Source: Lysobacteraceae bacterium PS02340 (GTDB lineage Bacteria > Pseudomonadota > Gammaproteobacteria > Xanthomonadales > Xanthomonadaceae). Taken from it: 64,000 nt of DNA. The position numbers and the translations under genes were made by a program. Under the pieces are notes generated by a model. It saw only the letters and a list, made by a program, of their open reading frames with translations. It was not told the origin of the DNA and searched no databases. Below are positions 8,696-17,656 of the stretch, in pieces. The stretch lies in contig JASCOC010000001.1 in the NCBI GenBank assembly GCA_029959605.1, forward strand, positions 282,454-346,453. Direction: 5' to 3'. Position 1 is the first letter of the stretch. Every line of letters starts with the position of its first letter.

Positions 8696-9873
8696 GCGAG
8701 GCCGCGGTCCGCCGGCACGTCGCGCGCTATCCCACCGTCGCCCTGGTGCTGCAGGGCGGCGGCGCGCTCGGCGCCTACCAGTGCGGCGTCTACGAACGCC
8801 TGCACGACGCCGGCATCGCGCCGAACTGGTTCGCCGGCATCTCGATCGGCGCGATCAACGCCGCGATCCTCGCCGGCAACGCGCCGCAAGACCGCATCGC
8901 GCAATTGCAGGCCTTCTGGCACACGATCACCGAGCCGGCCGGCCCGATGTCGCTGCCGGCGCTGGCGATCCGCACCGCGATCGCCGGCTTGCCCGAGGAC
9001 CCGATGCTGTTGTCGTGGGCGCGCGGCATGAGCGCGATGGGCGCGCTGCTGCAGGGCCAACGCGGCTTCTTCGAAGCGCGACCGATCTCGCCGCTGCTGC
9101 TGCCCGGCGACGGCAGCGATGCGGCGACGAGTTTCTACGACACCTCGCCGCTGCGCGAAACGCTGCTGCGCTTCGTCGATTTCGACCGCATCAACCGCGA
9201 CCGTGGCGTGCGCCTCACCGTCGGCGCGACCAGTGTGACCCGCGGCAACTTCCGCTACTTCGACAGTGCGCTCGAGCCCATCCGCGTGGAGCACATCCTC
9301 GCCTCGGGCGCGCTGCCACCGGCGTTTCCCGCAGTGGAGATCGACGGCGAGCCGTACTGGGACGGCGGCATCGTCTCCAATACGCCGCTGGAGTACATCC
9401 TCGACTGCCGACCGCACGAGGACACGCTCGCGTTCCAAGTCGATCTGTGGAGCGCACGCGGCGTGGCGCCGGCATCGATGCTCGACGTGCTCGAGCGCAT
9501 GAAGGACATCCGCTTCTCCAGCCGCACGCGCCACGGCACGCGCATGGTCGAGATGGCGCAGACCTTGCGCACGTCGCTGAAGGAACTGATCGAGCATCTG
9601 CCGGGCCGCGCGCTGCCGGCGCATCTCGAAGAGGCACTGTCGCCGTATCTCGATGACCGCGTGTTCAACGTGATCCACCTGATCTACCAGACCAAGCCGC
9701 ACGAGCAGCAGAACAAGGATTACGCCTTCGGCCACATTCCGCTGCGCGAACACTGGGACAGCGGCCGTCGCGACATGGATCGCACGCTGGCGCATCCGCA
9801 CTGGTTCGATCTGCCGGATCGCGCGAAGGGCGTGGCGACGCACGATATCCATCGGACGCGTGCGGGCGACTGA
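8692..9873 (+). CDS. Patatin-like phospholipase with DUF3734-type C-terminus
   Basis: A 393-residue patatin-family serine hydrolase expected to act on phospholipids or other acyl esters. The start is GTG at 8692, overlapping the bdhA stop by 4 bp; no usable ATG precedes the conserved part. The oxyanion loop [13 protein letters not shown] lies near 20-32, nucleophile Ser51 is in GISIG, and the catalytic Asp224 is in YWDGGIVSN. The remaining 170 residues match the DUF3734 extension common in proteobacterial patatins ([19 protein letters not shown]). A bdhA-patatin operon (bdhA-patD) is described in Legionella, so this pairing is a known arrangement. There is no signal peptide, so the enzyme is likely cytoplasmic or membrane-associated. 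Confidence 0.9.
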   Translation: MSEAAVRRHVARYPTVALVLQGGGALGAYQCGVYERLHDAGIAPNWFAGISIGAINAAILAGNAPQDRIAQLQAFWHTITEPAGPMSLPALAIRTAIAGLPEDPMLLSWARGMSAMGALLQGQRGFFEARPISPLLLPGDGSDAATSFYDTSPLRETLLRFVDFDRINRDRGVRLTVGATSVTRGNFRYFDSALEPIRVEHILASGALPPAFPAVEIDGEPYWDGGIVSNTPLEYILDCRPHEDTLAFQVDLWSARGVAPASMLDVLERMKDIRFSSRTRHGTRMVEMAQTLRTSLKELIEHLPGRALPAHLEEALSPYLDDRVFNVIHLIYQTKPHEQQNKDYAFGHIPLREHWDSGRRDMDRTLAHPHWFDLPDRAKGVATHDIHRTRAGD

Positions 9874-9925
9874 GTGGATGCGGCTGTCACCGGGTCGATG
9901 TGAAGGCCCGGCATCGATGCGGCAC

Positions 9926-10384
9926 TCAGAACGGCTTCGCGAGCACCAGCCACACCACGCCGACCAGCAATAGCACCGGGATCTCGTTGAACCAACGGAG
10001 CGCCTTCGTCGACGGCAGCGCGCGGCCCGCGTCGACGCCCTTGAGCCAGCGTCCGGCGACGACGAAGTGCAAGATCAGCAGCACCACGAGGCCCAGCTTG
10101 GCGCGCAGCCAGCCGGCGCCGCCGCCCATCGGGGCCATCGTCGGGAAATCGGTGATGAAGGTGTAGCCCATCCACAACACGAGACCCAGAAAGAGCGCGA
10201 GGCCCAGCATCACGTGGCCGAAGCGGTACAGGCGACGGCCCATCAGCACGAGGCGTGCGCGCACGTCGACGGTATCGCCGGCCTCGACGAGGTTGATCAG
10301 GATGCGCGGCAGATAGAACGCGGCGGCGATCCACGCCATCACGAACACGAGATGGAAGGTCTTGACCCACAGATAGGCTTGCAT
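9926..10384 (-). CDS. hemJ: HemJ-type protoporphyrinogen oxidase (UPF0093 membrane protein)
   Basis: A 152-residue integral membrane protein with four hydrophobic helices (about 6-26, 55-75, 85-105 and 130-150). It fits the HemJ/UPF0093 family in length and pattern: an early His in TFHLVFVMAWIAAAFYLPR, the LYRFGHVMLG segment and LRAKLGLVVLLILH. HemJ converts protoporphyrinogen IX to protoporphyrin IX in haem synthesis in bacteria that lack HemG and HemY. The gene converges on the patatin gene and is divergent from the methyltransferase at 10523. The reaction is assigned by family; whether this genome has another oxidase cannot be seen here. Confidence 0.85.
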   Translation of the reverse strand: MQAYLWVKTFHLVFVMAWIAAAFYLPRILINLVEAGDTVDVRARLVLMGRRLYRFGHVMLGLALFLGLVLWMGYTFITDFPTMAPMGGGAGWLRAKLGLVVLLILHFVVAGRWLKGVDAGRALPSTKALRWFNEIPVLLLVGVVWLVLAKPF

Positions 10385-10522
10385 CGCGCTGGCTCCCTCG
10401 GCTGACGGGCAAGGATCGCACGCCCGCAGGTGCGGTTCGCATCACAGGGGTGTGCTGCGACGCTGTGTCGCAGTCGCCACCAGCGCCTAGAATGCGCGTC
10501 CCCGCCCCCGTCCGGCCTTTCG

Positions 10523-11113
10523 ATGTCCAAGCAATACGACCGCGCCTATTTCGACCGCTGGTATCGCGCTGGTGACATCGGCGGCCCCGCGCGGCTCGCA
10601 CGCAAGGTCGCACTCGCGGTCGCGACGGCCGAGTATCACTTGGAGCGCCCGCTGCGCACCGTACTCGACATCGGTGCCGGCGAAGGGGCGTGGCGCGCGC
10701 CGCTGCTCAAGCTGCGGCCGAAGGCGCAGTACCTCGGCTTCGATGCCAGCGTGTACGCGGTGTCGCGTTTCGGTCGTGCGCGCAATCTGCATCACGCGCG
10801 CTTCGCCGATTTCGAGATGCTGCGGCCGTGTCCGCCGGTCGATCTGCTGATCTGCAGCGATGTGCTGCATTACCTCGACACCCGCGAACTCGACCGTGGC
10901 CTGCCCGGCCTTGCCGAGCTCACCGGCGGCGTCGCGTTCCTCGAATGCTTCGCCCGCGAAGACGGCGCCGAAGGCGACGACGACGGTTTCAAGCAGCGCC
11001 CCGCCCGCTTCTACCGGGAACGTTTCGCCGCCGCCGGTTTCCGCGCACTGGGCTCGCACTGCTGGCTGTCGCCGCAGCTGGCCGATGCCGCCACGGTGCT
11101 CGAAACCGCCTGA
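10523..11113 (+). CDS. Class I SAM-dependent methyltransferase
   Basis: A 196-residue protein with a methyltransferase motif I (VLDIGAGEGAW, about 49-59), an acidic residue after beta-2 (YLGFDAS) and a motif IV-like stretch (PVDLLICSDVLHYLD). The start at 10523 gives MSKQYDRAYFDRWYR, which fits the family start; an in-frame upstream ATG would add a low-complexity leader. The substrate is not recognisable. It lies divergent from hemJ and 95 bp upstream of phaZ. Confidence 0.85.
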   Translation: MSKQYDRAYFDRWYRAGDIGGPARLARKVALAVATAEYHLERPLRTVLDIGAGEGAWRAPLLKLRPKAQYLGFDASVYAVSRFGRARNLHHARFADFEMLRPCPPVDLLICSDVLHYLDTRELDRGLPGLAELTGGVAFLECFAREDGAEGDDDGFKQRPARFYRERFAAAGFRALGSHCWLSPQLADAATVLETA

Positions 11114-11208
11114 TCCTGCGCCCGCGCGTCACCTGAATCCTGCTCGCAGCCCGCCGGCCGTTCACGGCCGATGCGTTATGCTGCGTCGCAGCAACACCAC
11201 TGACCGGA

Positions 11209-12549
11209 ATGCCGATGCTGTTCTACCAACTGCACGAAATGGGCCGCGCCTGGATGAAGCCGTGGACGCTGCTGGCCGACGCGAACGCGAAGGCGTTCGG
11301 CGCCGACAGCACCTGGCTGTCCAACCTGCCCGGCGCCGAGCAGCTCTCCGCGGCCAACGAGTTGCTGTACCGCATCGGCAAGGACTACGAGAAGCCGGCC
11401 TTCGGTATCCACGCCGTCGAGAACGACGACAACGACCGCACCTATCCGGTCGTACAGCTCGACGCGCTGGTGAAGCCGTTCTGCAAGCTGCTGCGCTTCA
11501 AGCGCTACACCGATGATCCGGCGCATCTGGAGGTCATCAAGGCGCAGCCGACGGTGCTCGTCGTCGCGCCGCTGTCGGGCCACCATTCGACGCTGCTGCG
11601 CGACACCGTGCGCACGCTGCTGCGCGACCACAAGGTCTACGTCACCGACTGGATCGATGCGCGCATGGTGCCGGCCGACGCCGGTGCGTTCTCGCTCGAC
11701 GACTACATCGCCTACATCGAGGACTTCATCCGCCACATCGGCGCCGAAGACCTGCACGTGGTCAGCGTCTGCCAGCCGACCGTGCCGGTGCTCGCCGCCG
11801 TCGCGCTGATGGCCGGTCGCGGCGAAGCCACGCCGCGTTCGCTGGTGATGATGGGCGGGCCGATCGACACCCGCCAGTCACCGACCGCGGTCAACAACCT
11901 GGCGACCGAAAAGCCGCTCGCCTGGTTCGAACAGAACGTGATCCATCCGGTGCCGATGAACTATCCCGGTCGTGGTCGTCAGGTGTATCCGGGCTTCCTG
12001 CAGCACATGGGGTTCATGGCGATGAACCCCGAGCGCCATCTCGAATCGCACTGGGATTTCTATCGCGATCTGGTCAAGGGCGACGACGACGACGCGCAGT
12101 CTCACCGCCGCTTCTACGACGAATACAACGCCGTGCTCGACATGCCGGCCGAGTACTACCTCGACACGATCCGCGTCGTGTTCCAGCAGCATCTGCTGCC
12201 GCGCGGCAAGTGGGTCGTGGCCGGCGAGCGCGTGGATCCGTCGAAGATCACCGGCACCGCGCTGCTGACGATCGAAGGCGAGCTCGACGACATTTCCGGT
12301 GAAGGCCAGACCCGCGCCGCGCACACGCTGTGTACCGGTGTGTCGGAAGCTGATCGCGCACATCTGACCGTCGAGGGCGCCGGCCACTACGGCATCTTCA
12401 GCGGCCGCCGCTGGCGCACGCAGGTGTATCCGCAGGTGCGCGCCTTCATCGCCTCGCATGCGCAGGGCGCGAGCCCGGCGCAGGCGAAGCCCGCAGCGAA
12501 GACCGCACGCAAGAAGGCTGCGAAGCGGACGACGAAGAAGACGACCTGA
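11209..12549 (+). CDS. phaZ: Intracellular polyhydroxybutyrate depolymerase (PhaZ)
   Basis: A 446-residue intracellular PHB depolymerase, without signal peptide, that would mobilise native PHB granules to 3-hydroxybutyrate oligomers. The start region MPMLFYQLHEMGRAWMKPW is typical. The nucleophile motif is SVCQPTVPVL, with Cys188 where ordinary lipases have Ser, as in the PhaZ type of Cupriavidus. The family segments DWIDARMVP, YLDTIRVVFQQHLLPRG and GAGHYGIFSGRRWR (catalytic His) are present. The last 30 residues are a Lys/Ala/Thr-rich tail resembling histone-like or granule-binding tails, longer than in typical PhaZ. Together with bdhA it forms a PHB degradation set, although no synthase is in the window. 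A strong terminator follows. Confidence 0.93.
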   Translation: MPMLFYQLHEMGRAWMKPWTLLADANAKAFGADSTWLSNLPGAEQLSAANELLYRIGKDYEKPAFGIHAVENDDNDRTYPVVQLDALVKPFCKLLRFKRYTDDPAHLEVIKAQPTVLVVAPLSGHHSTLLRDTVRTLLRDHKVYVTDWIDARMVPADAGAFSLDDYIAYIEDFIRHIGAEDLHVVSVCQPTVPVLAAVALMAGRGEATPRSLVMMGGPIDTRQSPTAVNNLATEKPLAWFEQNVIHPVPMNYPGRGRQVYPGFLQHMGFMAMNPERHLESHWDFYRDLVKGDDDDAQSHRRFYDEYNAVLDMPAEYYLDTIRVVFQQHLLPRGKWVVAGERVDPSKITGTALLTIEGELDDISGEGQTRAAHTLCTGVSEADRAHLTVEGAGHYGIFSGRRWRTQVYPQVRAFIASHAQGASPAQAKPAAKTARKKAAKRTTKKTT

Positions 12550-12585
12550 TACCGCGCGCCATGCAGGCGCGGATCACGCAAGCAG

Positions 12586-12619
12586 AAAGGCGCGCCGGTC
12601 GACACCGGCGCGCCTTTTT
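12586..12619. terminator. Bidirectional rho-independent terminator between phaZ and the HAAS-protein gene
   Basis: A perfect 14-bp stem (aaaggcgcgccggt and its complement) with a cgac tetraloop, flanked by TTTTT on the plus strand and an A-run on the other side. It sits between two convergent genes and can serve both. Confidence 0.92.
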
Positions 12620-12640
12620 CATGGATCACACAAAGGTTGC

Positions 12641-13582
12641 TCAGCTGTACTGCGCCGTCTTCACCAGCAGGTGCTTGGCGATGCCGCCGTGCATGCGGCC
12701 GATGCCGCGGAACAGGTGCAGGCTGGCGAACAGGGTCAGCACGCCGGTCACCAGCAGCAGCGGCGTCGCGATCAGCGGGAACGACGTCGACAGGCCCGAA
12801 TCGTTGGACCAGTTCAGGACCGACCAGCCGTAATTGCTGACACCGGCTGTCGCCATGCCCGTCCACACCAGCAGCGGCGCGGCGATCATGCTCAGCGACA
12901 GCGACAGCAGGGTCACGTTGATCGTGAAGTAGACGATGCCCAGCGGCAGCATCAGCAGCAGGTAGAACAGCGTGCTCCAGGTGCGCACGTCGGTGAACAT
13001 GTCGCCGATGCGCTGCAGCCAGTTGCGCCCACGCGCCGAATACAGCGGCCTGCGCGGCATGCGCTCGCCGAGCATCACTTCGACCAGGCGGCCTTCGACC
13101 AGCGACAGCAGCCGCACCGACCCGAAGAACAGGATCAGCAGCGGAATGCCGATCAGCACGACCACCAGGCTCAGCGACACCGACAGGCCGGTCACCACCC
13201 AGGTGAAGTAGAAGATGCCCGTCGCCAGCGACAGCACCATGTAGAACATCGATGCGTAGGTGCGCGGATCGGCGGCAACGCCAAAGAAGCGGCCGACCAG
13301 CGACGTGCGCGGCTTCGGCGCCGGCGGTCGCAGCGCGGTCTGCACCTTGACCTCGGTGTCGCGGTAGATGTCGGCCACCTCGTCCGGCGCGCCGTAGCTC
13401 GACGCGACCGAGGCGATGACGTCGGCTTCCGAACGGCCCGGTTGTTCGGCCAGTTCCGAGCGCAGGTATTCCTCGGCGTCGTAGAGCGCGTCCTGCACGA
13501 GTGCGGGATCCGCTCCGGCGAGCGCGACGCGCAGCTGTTCCAGGTACTCGGGGATGCTCTGCGGTGGCGTGTGCATGTTCAT
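12641..13582 (-). CDS. HAAS-domain / putative sensor membrane protein, partner of PadR
   Basis: A 313-residue protein. The N-terminal 75 residues form a HAAS-like helical domain (DALYDAEEYLRSELAE...ASSYGAPDEVADIYRD), typical of membrane proteins encoded next to PadR regulators. Two related membrane halves follow (about 105-170 and 195-290). Each starts with a FYxxLxLxxGIxYFTxxVTxLSxSL pattern, suggesting an internal duplication of a putative sensor domain. Its start overlaps the PadR stop by 4 bp, so it is the downstream gene of a two-gene operon. The role is not established; related pairs have been linked to envelope or antibiotic stress responses, which is inference here. Confidence 0.8.
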   Translation of the reverse strand: MNMHTPPQSIPEYLEQLRVALAGADPALVQDALYDAEEYLRSELAEQPGRSEADVIASVASSYGAPDEVADIYRDTEVKVQTALRPPAPKPRTSLVGRFFGVAADPRTYASMFYMVLSLATGIFYFTWVVTGLSVSLSLVVVLIGIPLLILFFGSVRLLSLVEGRLVEVMLGERMPRRPLYSARGRNWLQRIGDMFTDVRTWSTLFYLLLMLPLGIVYFTINVTLLSLSLSMIAAPLLVWTGMATAGVSNYGWSVLNWSNDSGLSTSFPLIATPLLLVTGVLTLFASLHLFRGIGRMHGGIAKHLLVKTAQYS

Positions 13583-13953
13583 TCGCGTATCCCCTCCAGG
13601 ACGGCGTCGACGGAATCCCGTGTGGCCCGCCAGGCGGCGGTCCAGTGCTGCAGGGTGGTCCGCCCTGCCTCGGTGATGCGGTAGTAACGGCGCGGCGGTC
13701 CGGCGACGGACGGTTCCACGTGACTGTCGAGCAGCCCGGCCGCGCTGAGGTTGCGCAGCACCGGATACAGCGCGCTCTGTTTGCCGCTGAGCACGCCGTC
13801 GAGCGATTCGAGACGCTTGGCGATCTGGTAGCCGTACATCGGCTCGGCCGCACTGCCCAGCACCGCCAGCAATGCCAGCGACACCGTGCCCGCGCTCAGT
13901 TCCTTCTGGAACTTGCGCAGCTGCAGCTCGCTGTCATCCGGGGCATCGGCCAT
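13579..13953 (-). CDS. PadR-family transcriptional regulator
   Basis: A 124-residue winged-helix regulator. The family core is clear: SLALLAVLGSAAEPMYGYQIAKRLE, then SALYPVLRNLSAAGLLDS, a wing with PPRRYYRITEAGR, and a short C-terminal dimerisation helix. A good Shine-Dalgarno sequence (GGAGGTGG) precedes the start. It is co-transcribed with the HAAS membrane protein. Such regulators usually repress their own operon, and the upstream gap contains a short palindrome that could be the operator. Confidence 0.9.
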   Translation of the reverse strand: MADAPDDSELQLRKFQKELSAGTVSLALLAVLGSAAEPMYGYQIAKRLESLDGVLSGKQSALYPVLRNLSAAGLLDSHVEPSVAGPPRRYYRITEAGRTTLQHWTAAWRATRDSVDAVLEGIRE

Positions 13954-14074
13954 GGGCCACCTCCGCTAGGTTGACCCAGATACTAGTGCGGACTTCGCTA
14001 TAGCGGATGTGCCGGTAGTCACGCAGACCATCGACTCGGCCACAATCGGGGCCTGTCTTCCGGGGAATCCATCC
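13954..14074. promoter_or_regulatory. Divergent promoter region with CGCTATAGCG palindrome
   Basis: This region lies between padR (-) and the cyclophilin lipoprotein gene (+). On the minus strand a TAGTAT-like -10 lies about 27 bp upstream of the padR start. A perfect 10-bp palindrome, CGCTATAGCG, at 13996-14005 is placed just upstream of it, where an autorepressor could bind. Assignment to PadR is inference. Confidence 0.4.
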
Positions 14075-15013
14075 ATGCGCCAGCTGTCGCGTCACGCCTT
14101 GTCCGCCACCCTTGCCGCCTGCGTGCTCGCGCTGGCCGGCTGCGCCACGTCCGGCGCACCAGCGACCGTCGAGACCCGTTCCACGCAGGAATTGCTGGAC
14201 GCCTCGACACCCGCGGACTGGCGCACGCCCGATCCGGCCAACCTGCTGTACATGGACGTCGACGGCGGCCGCGTGGTGATCGAACTGGCGCCGGCGTTCG
14301 CGCCCGAACACGTCGCCAACATCCGCACCCTCGCGCGCGGCGGCTTCTGGAACGGGCTCACGCTCTACCGCTCGCAGGACAACTTCGTCGTGCAGTTCGG
14401 CGACGTCACCGAAGAAGGCGCACCCGGCAAGCCGATCGGCAGCGCACGCGCGAAGCTGCCGGCCGAGTTCGACCGCGCCTCGGCCGGCCTCGCCTTCCAC
14501 GCGCTGCCCGATCCCGACGGCTGGGCGGCGCAGGCCGGGTTCGCCGACGGCTTCCCGGCCGCGCGCGACGACCGCAAGGGCGCCGGCCGCACGTGGCTCG
14601 CGCACTGCTACGGCACGCTGGGCGCGGGCCGCGACATGACGCCCGATTCGAGCAACGGCACCGAGCTCTACATCGTCACCGGCCAGTCGCCGCGCCAGCT
14701 CGACCGCAACATCACCACCGTCGGCCGCGTGCTGCAGGGCATGGAGCTGCTGAGCGTGCTGCCGCGCGGCACCGGCCCGCTGGGTTTCTACGAAGACCCG
14801 AAACAGCGCACGCCGATCCGCCGCATCCGCCTTGCGTCCGAAGTCCCCGCGGCCGAGCGCACGCCGCTGCAGGTGCTGCGCACCGACACGCCGCTGTTCG
14901 ACGCCGTGGTGGAATCGCGCCGCAACCGCCGCGACGACTGGTACGTGCGCCCGGCCGGGCACATCGACCTGTGCAACATCAGCGTGCCGGTGCGCACGCG
15001 GCCCGCAGGCTGA
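14075..15013 (+). CDS. Cyclophilin-type peptidyl-prolyl isomerase lipoprotein
   Basis: A 312-residue exported foldase. The start at 14075 gives a clear lipoprotein signal ([10 protein letters not shown]...[10 protein letters not shown]). The cyclophilin core begins near residue 65 ([43 protein letters not shown], then NFVVQFGD). It continues with the [30 protein letters not shown] segment, which matches the longer cyclophilins. It is likely anchored in the periplasm facing the cell envelope, assisting folding of outer-membrane or secreted proteins. The GNAT gene follows after 5 bp and may be co-transcribed. Confidence 0.88.
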   Translation: MRQLSRHALSATLAACVLALAGCATSGAPATVETRSTQELLDASTPADWRTPDPANLLYMDVDGGRVVIELAPAFAPEHVANIRTLARGGFWNGLTLYRSQDNFVVQFGDVTEEGAPGKPIGSARAKLPAEFDRASAGLAFHALPDPDGWAAQAGFADGFPAARDDRKGAGRTWLAHCYGTLGAGRDMTPDSSNGTELYIVTGQSPRQLDRNITTVGRVLQGMELLSVLPRGTGPLGFYEDPKQRTPIRRIRLASEVPAAERTPLQVLRTDTPLFDAVVESRRNRRDDWYVRPAGHIDLCNISVPVRTRPAG

Positions 15014-15018
15014 CCGCG

Positions 15019-15540
15019 ATGCGGATCGAGACCGAACGCCTGCTGCTGCGCCCGCACACGATCGAGGATTTCGACGCGCTGCGGACGATGATCCGCGACC
15101 CCGAGGTCATGCGGCACATCACCTCGATCGTGCCCAGCGACGAGGATGTCTGGAACCGGCTGCTGCGCTACATCGGCCACTGGACCGCGTTCGGCTTCGG
15201 CATCTTCGCGGTGGTCGAACGCGAGACCGGCCGCACCATCGGCGGCGCGGGCTTCGCGGATTTCCGTCGCGACCTCGGAGAGGCGTTCTCCGCCTCGCCC
15301 GAAGGCGCGTGGGTGTTCGCGAAGGAAGCGCACGGACGCGGCATCGCCTCGGAAGCCACGCAGGCGATGCATGACTGGTTCGACGCTCAGCCCTTCGGCG
15401 GGCGCAGCGTCTGCATCATCAATCCGGACAACGCGCCGTCGCGGACACTGGCGGGCAAGCTCGGCTACGTCGAAACCGGCCCGACGCAGTACCACGACGA
15501 GACCATCCTGACCTTCGAGCGCCTGCGACCGCGCGCCTGA
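15019..15540 (+). CDS. GNAT N-acetyltransferase (RimJ/RimL type)
   Basis: A 173-residue acetyltransferase of the RimJ/RimL-like GNAT group, with start [17 protein letters not shown], the [10 protein letters not shown] region, the acetyl-CoA binding stretch [18 protein letters not shown] and the [16 protein letters not shown] motif near the end. The substrate cannot be told. The start at 15019 lies 5 bp after the cyclophilin stop, suggesting one transcript. It converges on the disrupted speG gene, whose stop abuts its own. Confidence 0.85.
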   Translation: MRIETERLLLRPHTIEDFDALRTMIRDPEVMRHITSIVPSDEDVWNRLLRYIGHWTAFGFGIFAVVERETGRTIGGAGFADFRRDLGEAFSASPEGAWVFAKEAHGRGIASEATQAMHDWFDAQPFGGRSVCIINPDNAPSRTLAGKLGYVETGPTQYHDETILTFERLRPRA

Positions 15541-16112
15541 TCAGGCGTCGCGGCGGCTGTCGTCGCTGCCCAGCGCCTGGTGCTGGAACAGGCACATGCG
15601 GATCGCGCTGCGATAGCGGCCATCGCTGAAGAACTCGTCGACCAGCACGCCTTCGCGCTGGAAGCCGAGCGACTGGTAGACGTGGATCGCCGCGGCGTTG
15701 TCCACGTCGACCAGCAGGAACAGCTTGTAGAGATTGAGCACGCGGAACGCGTAGGCGATCGCCAGCGACGTCGCCGGCCGCGCATAGCCGCGGCCCTGGT
15801 GCGCGGGCGAGATCATGATCGCGAACTCGGCGCGCCGGTGCAGATGGTCGATCTCGACCAGCTCCACCATGCCACGCGCGTGTGGCTGCCGTCCTCGACG
15901 ATGAAGCGGCGTTCGCTCTGGTCATGAATGTGCTTGCGGAACAGCTCCTCGAGTTCGACGAAGGACTCGTAGGGTTCCTCGAACCAGTAGCTCATCACCG
16001 TGCGGTTGTTGTTGAGCTCGTGGACGAAGTGCAGATCGCCGCGTTCGAGTGGACGCAGCAGGACCGGCGGCTGTTCGCCGGCAGTGGCTGGGGTGGACGC
16101 GGTCGCATTCAT
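15541..16112 (-). pseudogene. speG: Spermidine N1-acetyltransferase, interrupted by a -1 frameshift
   Basis: Two reading frames together encode an almost complete SpeG. The first (start at 16112) gives [18 protein letters not shown], then [16 protein letters not shown] and [15 protein letters not shown]. The second (15541-15870) resumes with [16 protein letters not shown] and continues with [23 protein letters not shown] and [12 protein letters not shown], closely following Escherichia coli SpeG. The switch lies at about 15871-15875: the coding strand reads gcgcgtggcatgg where one extra G (gtgggc) would restore Val-Gly-Met. So a single base is missing from a short G-run. Either the gene is inactivated or this is a sequence error. 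SpeG acetylates spermidine and spermine to relieve polyamine toxicity. Confidence 0.82.
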
Positions 16113-16217
16113 GAGCGCGAGCCTACGCCCCGCCGGTGACAGAGGCGTGGTGTCGTCACGTCGGCTTTCCGTTTCGCTGCCTAGCCTGCACGTCATCCCC
16201 CGCACCAAGGAACCGAC

Positions 16218-16514
16218 ATGCCCATGCTCCGCATCCGCCTCACCGGCAGCGACGACACCGCACGCGCGGTGATCAATCTTCTGTCGAGCGTGGAGGGCAT
16301 CGAGCACGTCGAGGAAATCGACGACCTGATGTCGCACATGGACGATGCCGATTCCAGCTCCGCCGGTCTCAGCGATGTCGCCGGACCGAAGATGCACGAG
16401 ATCGAAGTCGAAGTCGGCAACCCCTCGACCGAGCGCAAGGTGCGCGAGGCGATCGAGGCGCTGGCCTTCGATCTCGATGCCGTGGTCGAGTTCGAGACCG
16501 AAGAAGAAGGCTGA
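16218..16514 (+). CDS. Small acidic protein of unknown function
   Basis: A 98-residue, strongly acidic protein with no signal peptide or membrane segment. The start is supported by AAGGA about 7 bp upstream. The N-terminus ([35 protein letters not shown]) and the second half ([35 protein letters not shown]) have a beta-alpha-beta look suggesting a small ferredoxin-like fold. I do not recognise the family. It is divergent from the broken speG gene. Confidence 0.75.
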   Translation: MPMLRIRLTGSDDTARAVINLLSSVEGIEHVEEIDDLMSHMDDADSSSAGLSDVAGPKMHEIEVEVGNPSTERKVREAIEALAFDLDAVVEFETEEEG

Positions 16515-16550
16515 GCCCGCACACCCTTCGCAGCGGCGGGCGCGCTGGAT

Positions 16551-17501
16551 TCAGCTCGCCGCCGGCAGTGCCTCGATCAGCTTGGCCATGCGTTCGCGCT
16601 GCGCGGTATCCGGCAGACGGCCCCGGCCGGCGCCCAGATTGTCGATCAGATTCGAGGCACGACTCGTCGCCGGCGTCGCACACGTGACCGCCGGATGCGA
16701 CAGCACGAACTTCAGGAAGAACTGGCCCCACGTGGCCGCATCGAACTCCGCCGCCCAGTCCGGCACCGGCGTTTCGCCGACCCGACGCCACAGCCGCGTC
16801 CGTCCGAACGGCGCATACACCAGCACGCCGATACCGCGTTCGGCGGCCAGCGGCAGGATCGTCTCTTCGACGTCGCGGTTGTCGATCGCGTAATCCACGC
16901 CGATGAAATCCAACGGCTCGTTGCGCATCGTGTCGATCAGCTTCGGATACGCCGGCTTGCTGGTCGAGGTGACACCGATGTAGCGCACGCGCTTTGCGTC
17001 TTTCAGTTCCTTGAGGATGCCGAGCTGGGTGGGCACGTCCCCGAGGTTGTGCACCTGGATCAGATCGATCGTGTCGCGGCCCAGGCGCCCGAACGAAGCT
17101 TCGATCTGCGCGCGCGCCGCGGCCGGGTCGGCCTTTGCATCCGCTTCGCGACCGGCGACGTTGACCTTGGTCGCCCAGAACACACGATCGGCGATGCCGA
17201 GGGTCTGCACGGCCTTGCCGGCGACTTCTTCCGACGCGCCGTAGCTGGGCGCGGTGTCGAACACGGCGCCGCCCTGATCGACCAGCGTGCGCAGGACTTC
17301 ATTGAGCGCGGATGCATCGTCGCGCGCGGTCGACGAGAACGTCGCCGAGCTGCCGAGACCGACGACGGGAATGCGCTGGCCGCTCGACGGAATCGGCCGC
17401 GTCAGCATCGGCGCGGGCGTGGCGGCGAACAGCGTGCCGGGCAATGCCAGCGACAGGCCGGCACCAAGTGAGAGTTTCAGGGCATCGCGACGGGTGACCA
17501 T
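16551..17501 (-). CDS. Aldo/keto reductase with Tat signal peptide
   Basis: A 316-residue AKR-fold oxidoreductase. The start at 17501 gives a twin-arginine leader (VTRRDALKLSLGAGLSLALPGTLFAA), so the protein is predicted to be exported folded, probably with bound NADP(H). AKR landmarks are FDTAPSYGASEE (catalytic Tyr), WATKVN (Lys), DLIQVHNLGD (His) and YIGVTSTSK. A periplasmic AKR is less common than the cytoplasmic enzymes. The substrate is not identifiable. It is read in the same direction as the downstream half of the MoxR gene run but is separated from it by 155 bp. Confidence 0.85.
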   Translation of the reverse strand: MVTRRDALKLSLGAGLSLALPGTLFAATPAPMLTRPIPSSGQRIPVVGLGSSATFSSTARDDASALNEVLRTLVDQGGAVFDTAPSYGASEEVAGKAVQTLGIADRVFWATKVNVAGREADAKADPAAARAQIEASFGRLGRDTIDLIQVHNLGDVPTQLGILKELKDAKRVRYIGVTSTSKPAYPKLIDTMRNEPLDFIGVDYAIDNRDVEETILPLAAERGIGVLVYAPFGRTRLWRRVGETPVPDWAAEFDAATWGQFFLKFVLSHPAVTCATPATSRASNLIDNLGAGRGRLPDTAQRERMAKLIEALPAAS

Positions 17502-17656
17502 GGCGTCCTCCTTGCATGGATGGCGCAGGCGAAGGCCTGCGTCGTGAACCGGCGCGGTATCGGAATTGCGCTGCGCGCCCGGAATGCCGGCATGACCTGC
17601 GGCGTCCCGAGTCTGCAATAGCCCGACGCCTCGGGCAACCGACGCGCTTGATGCGA

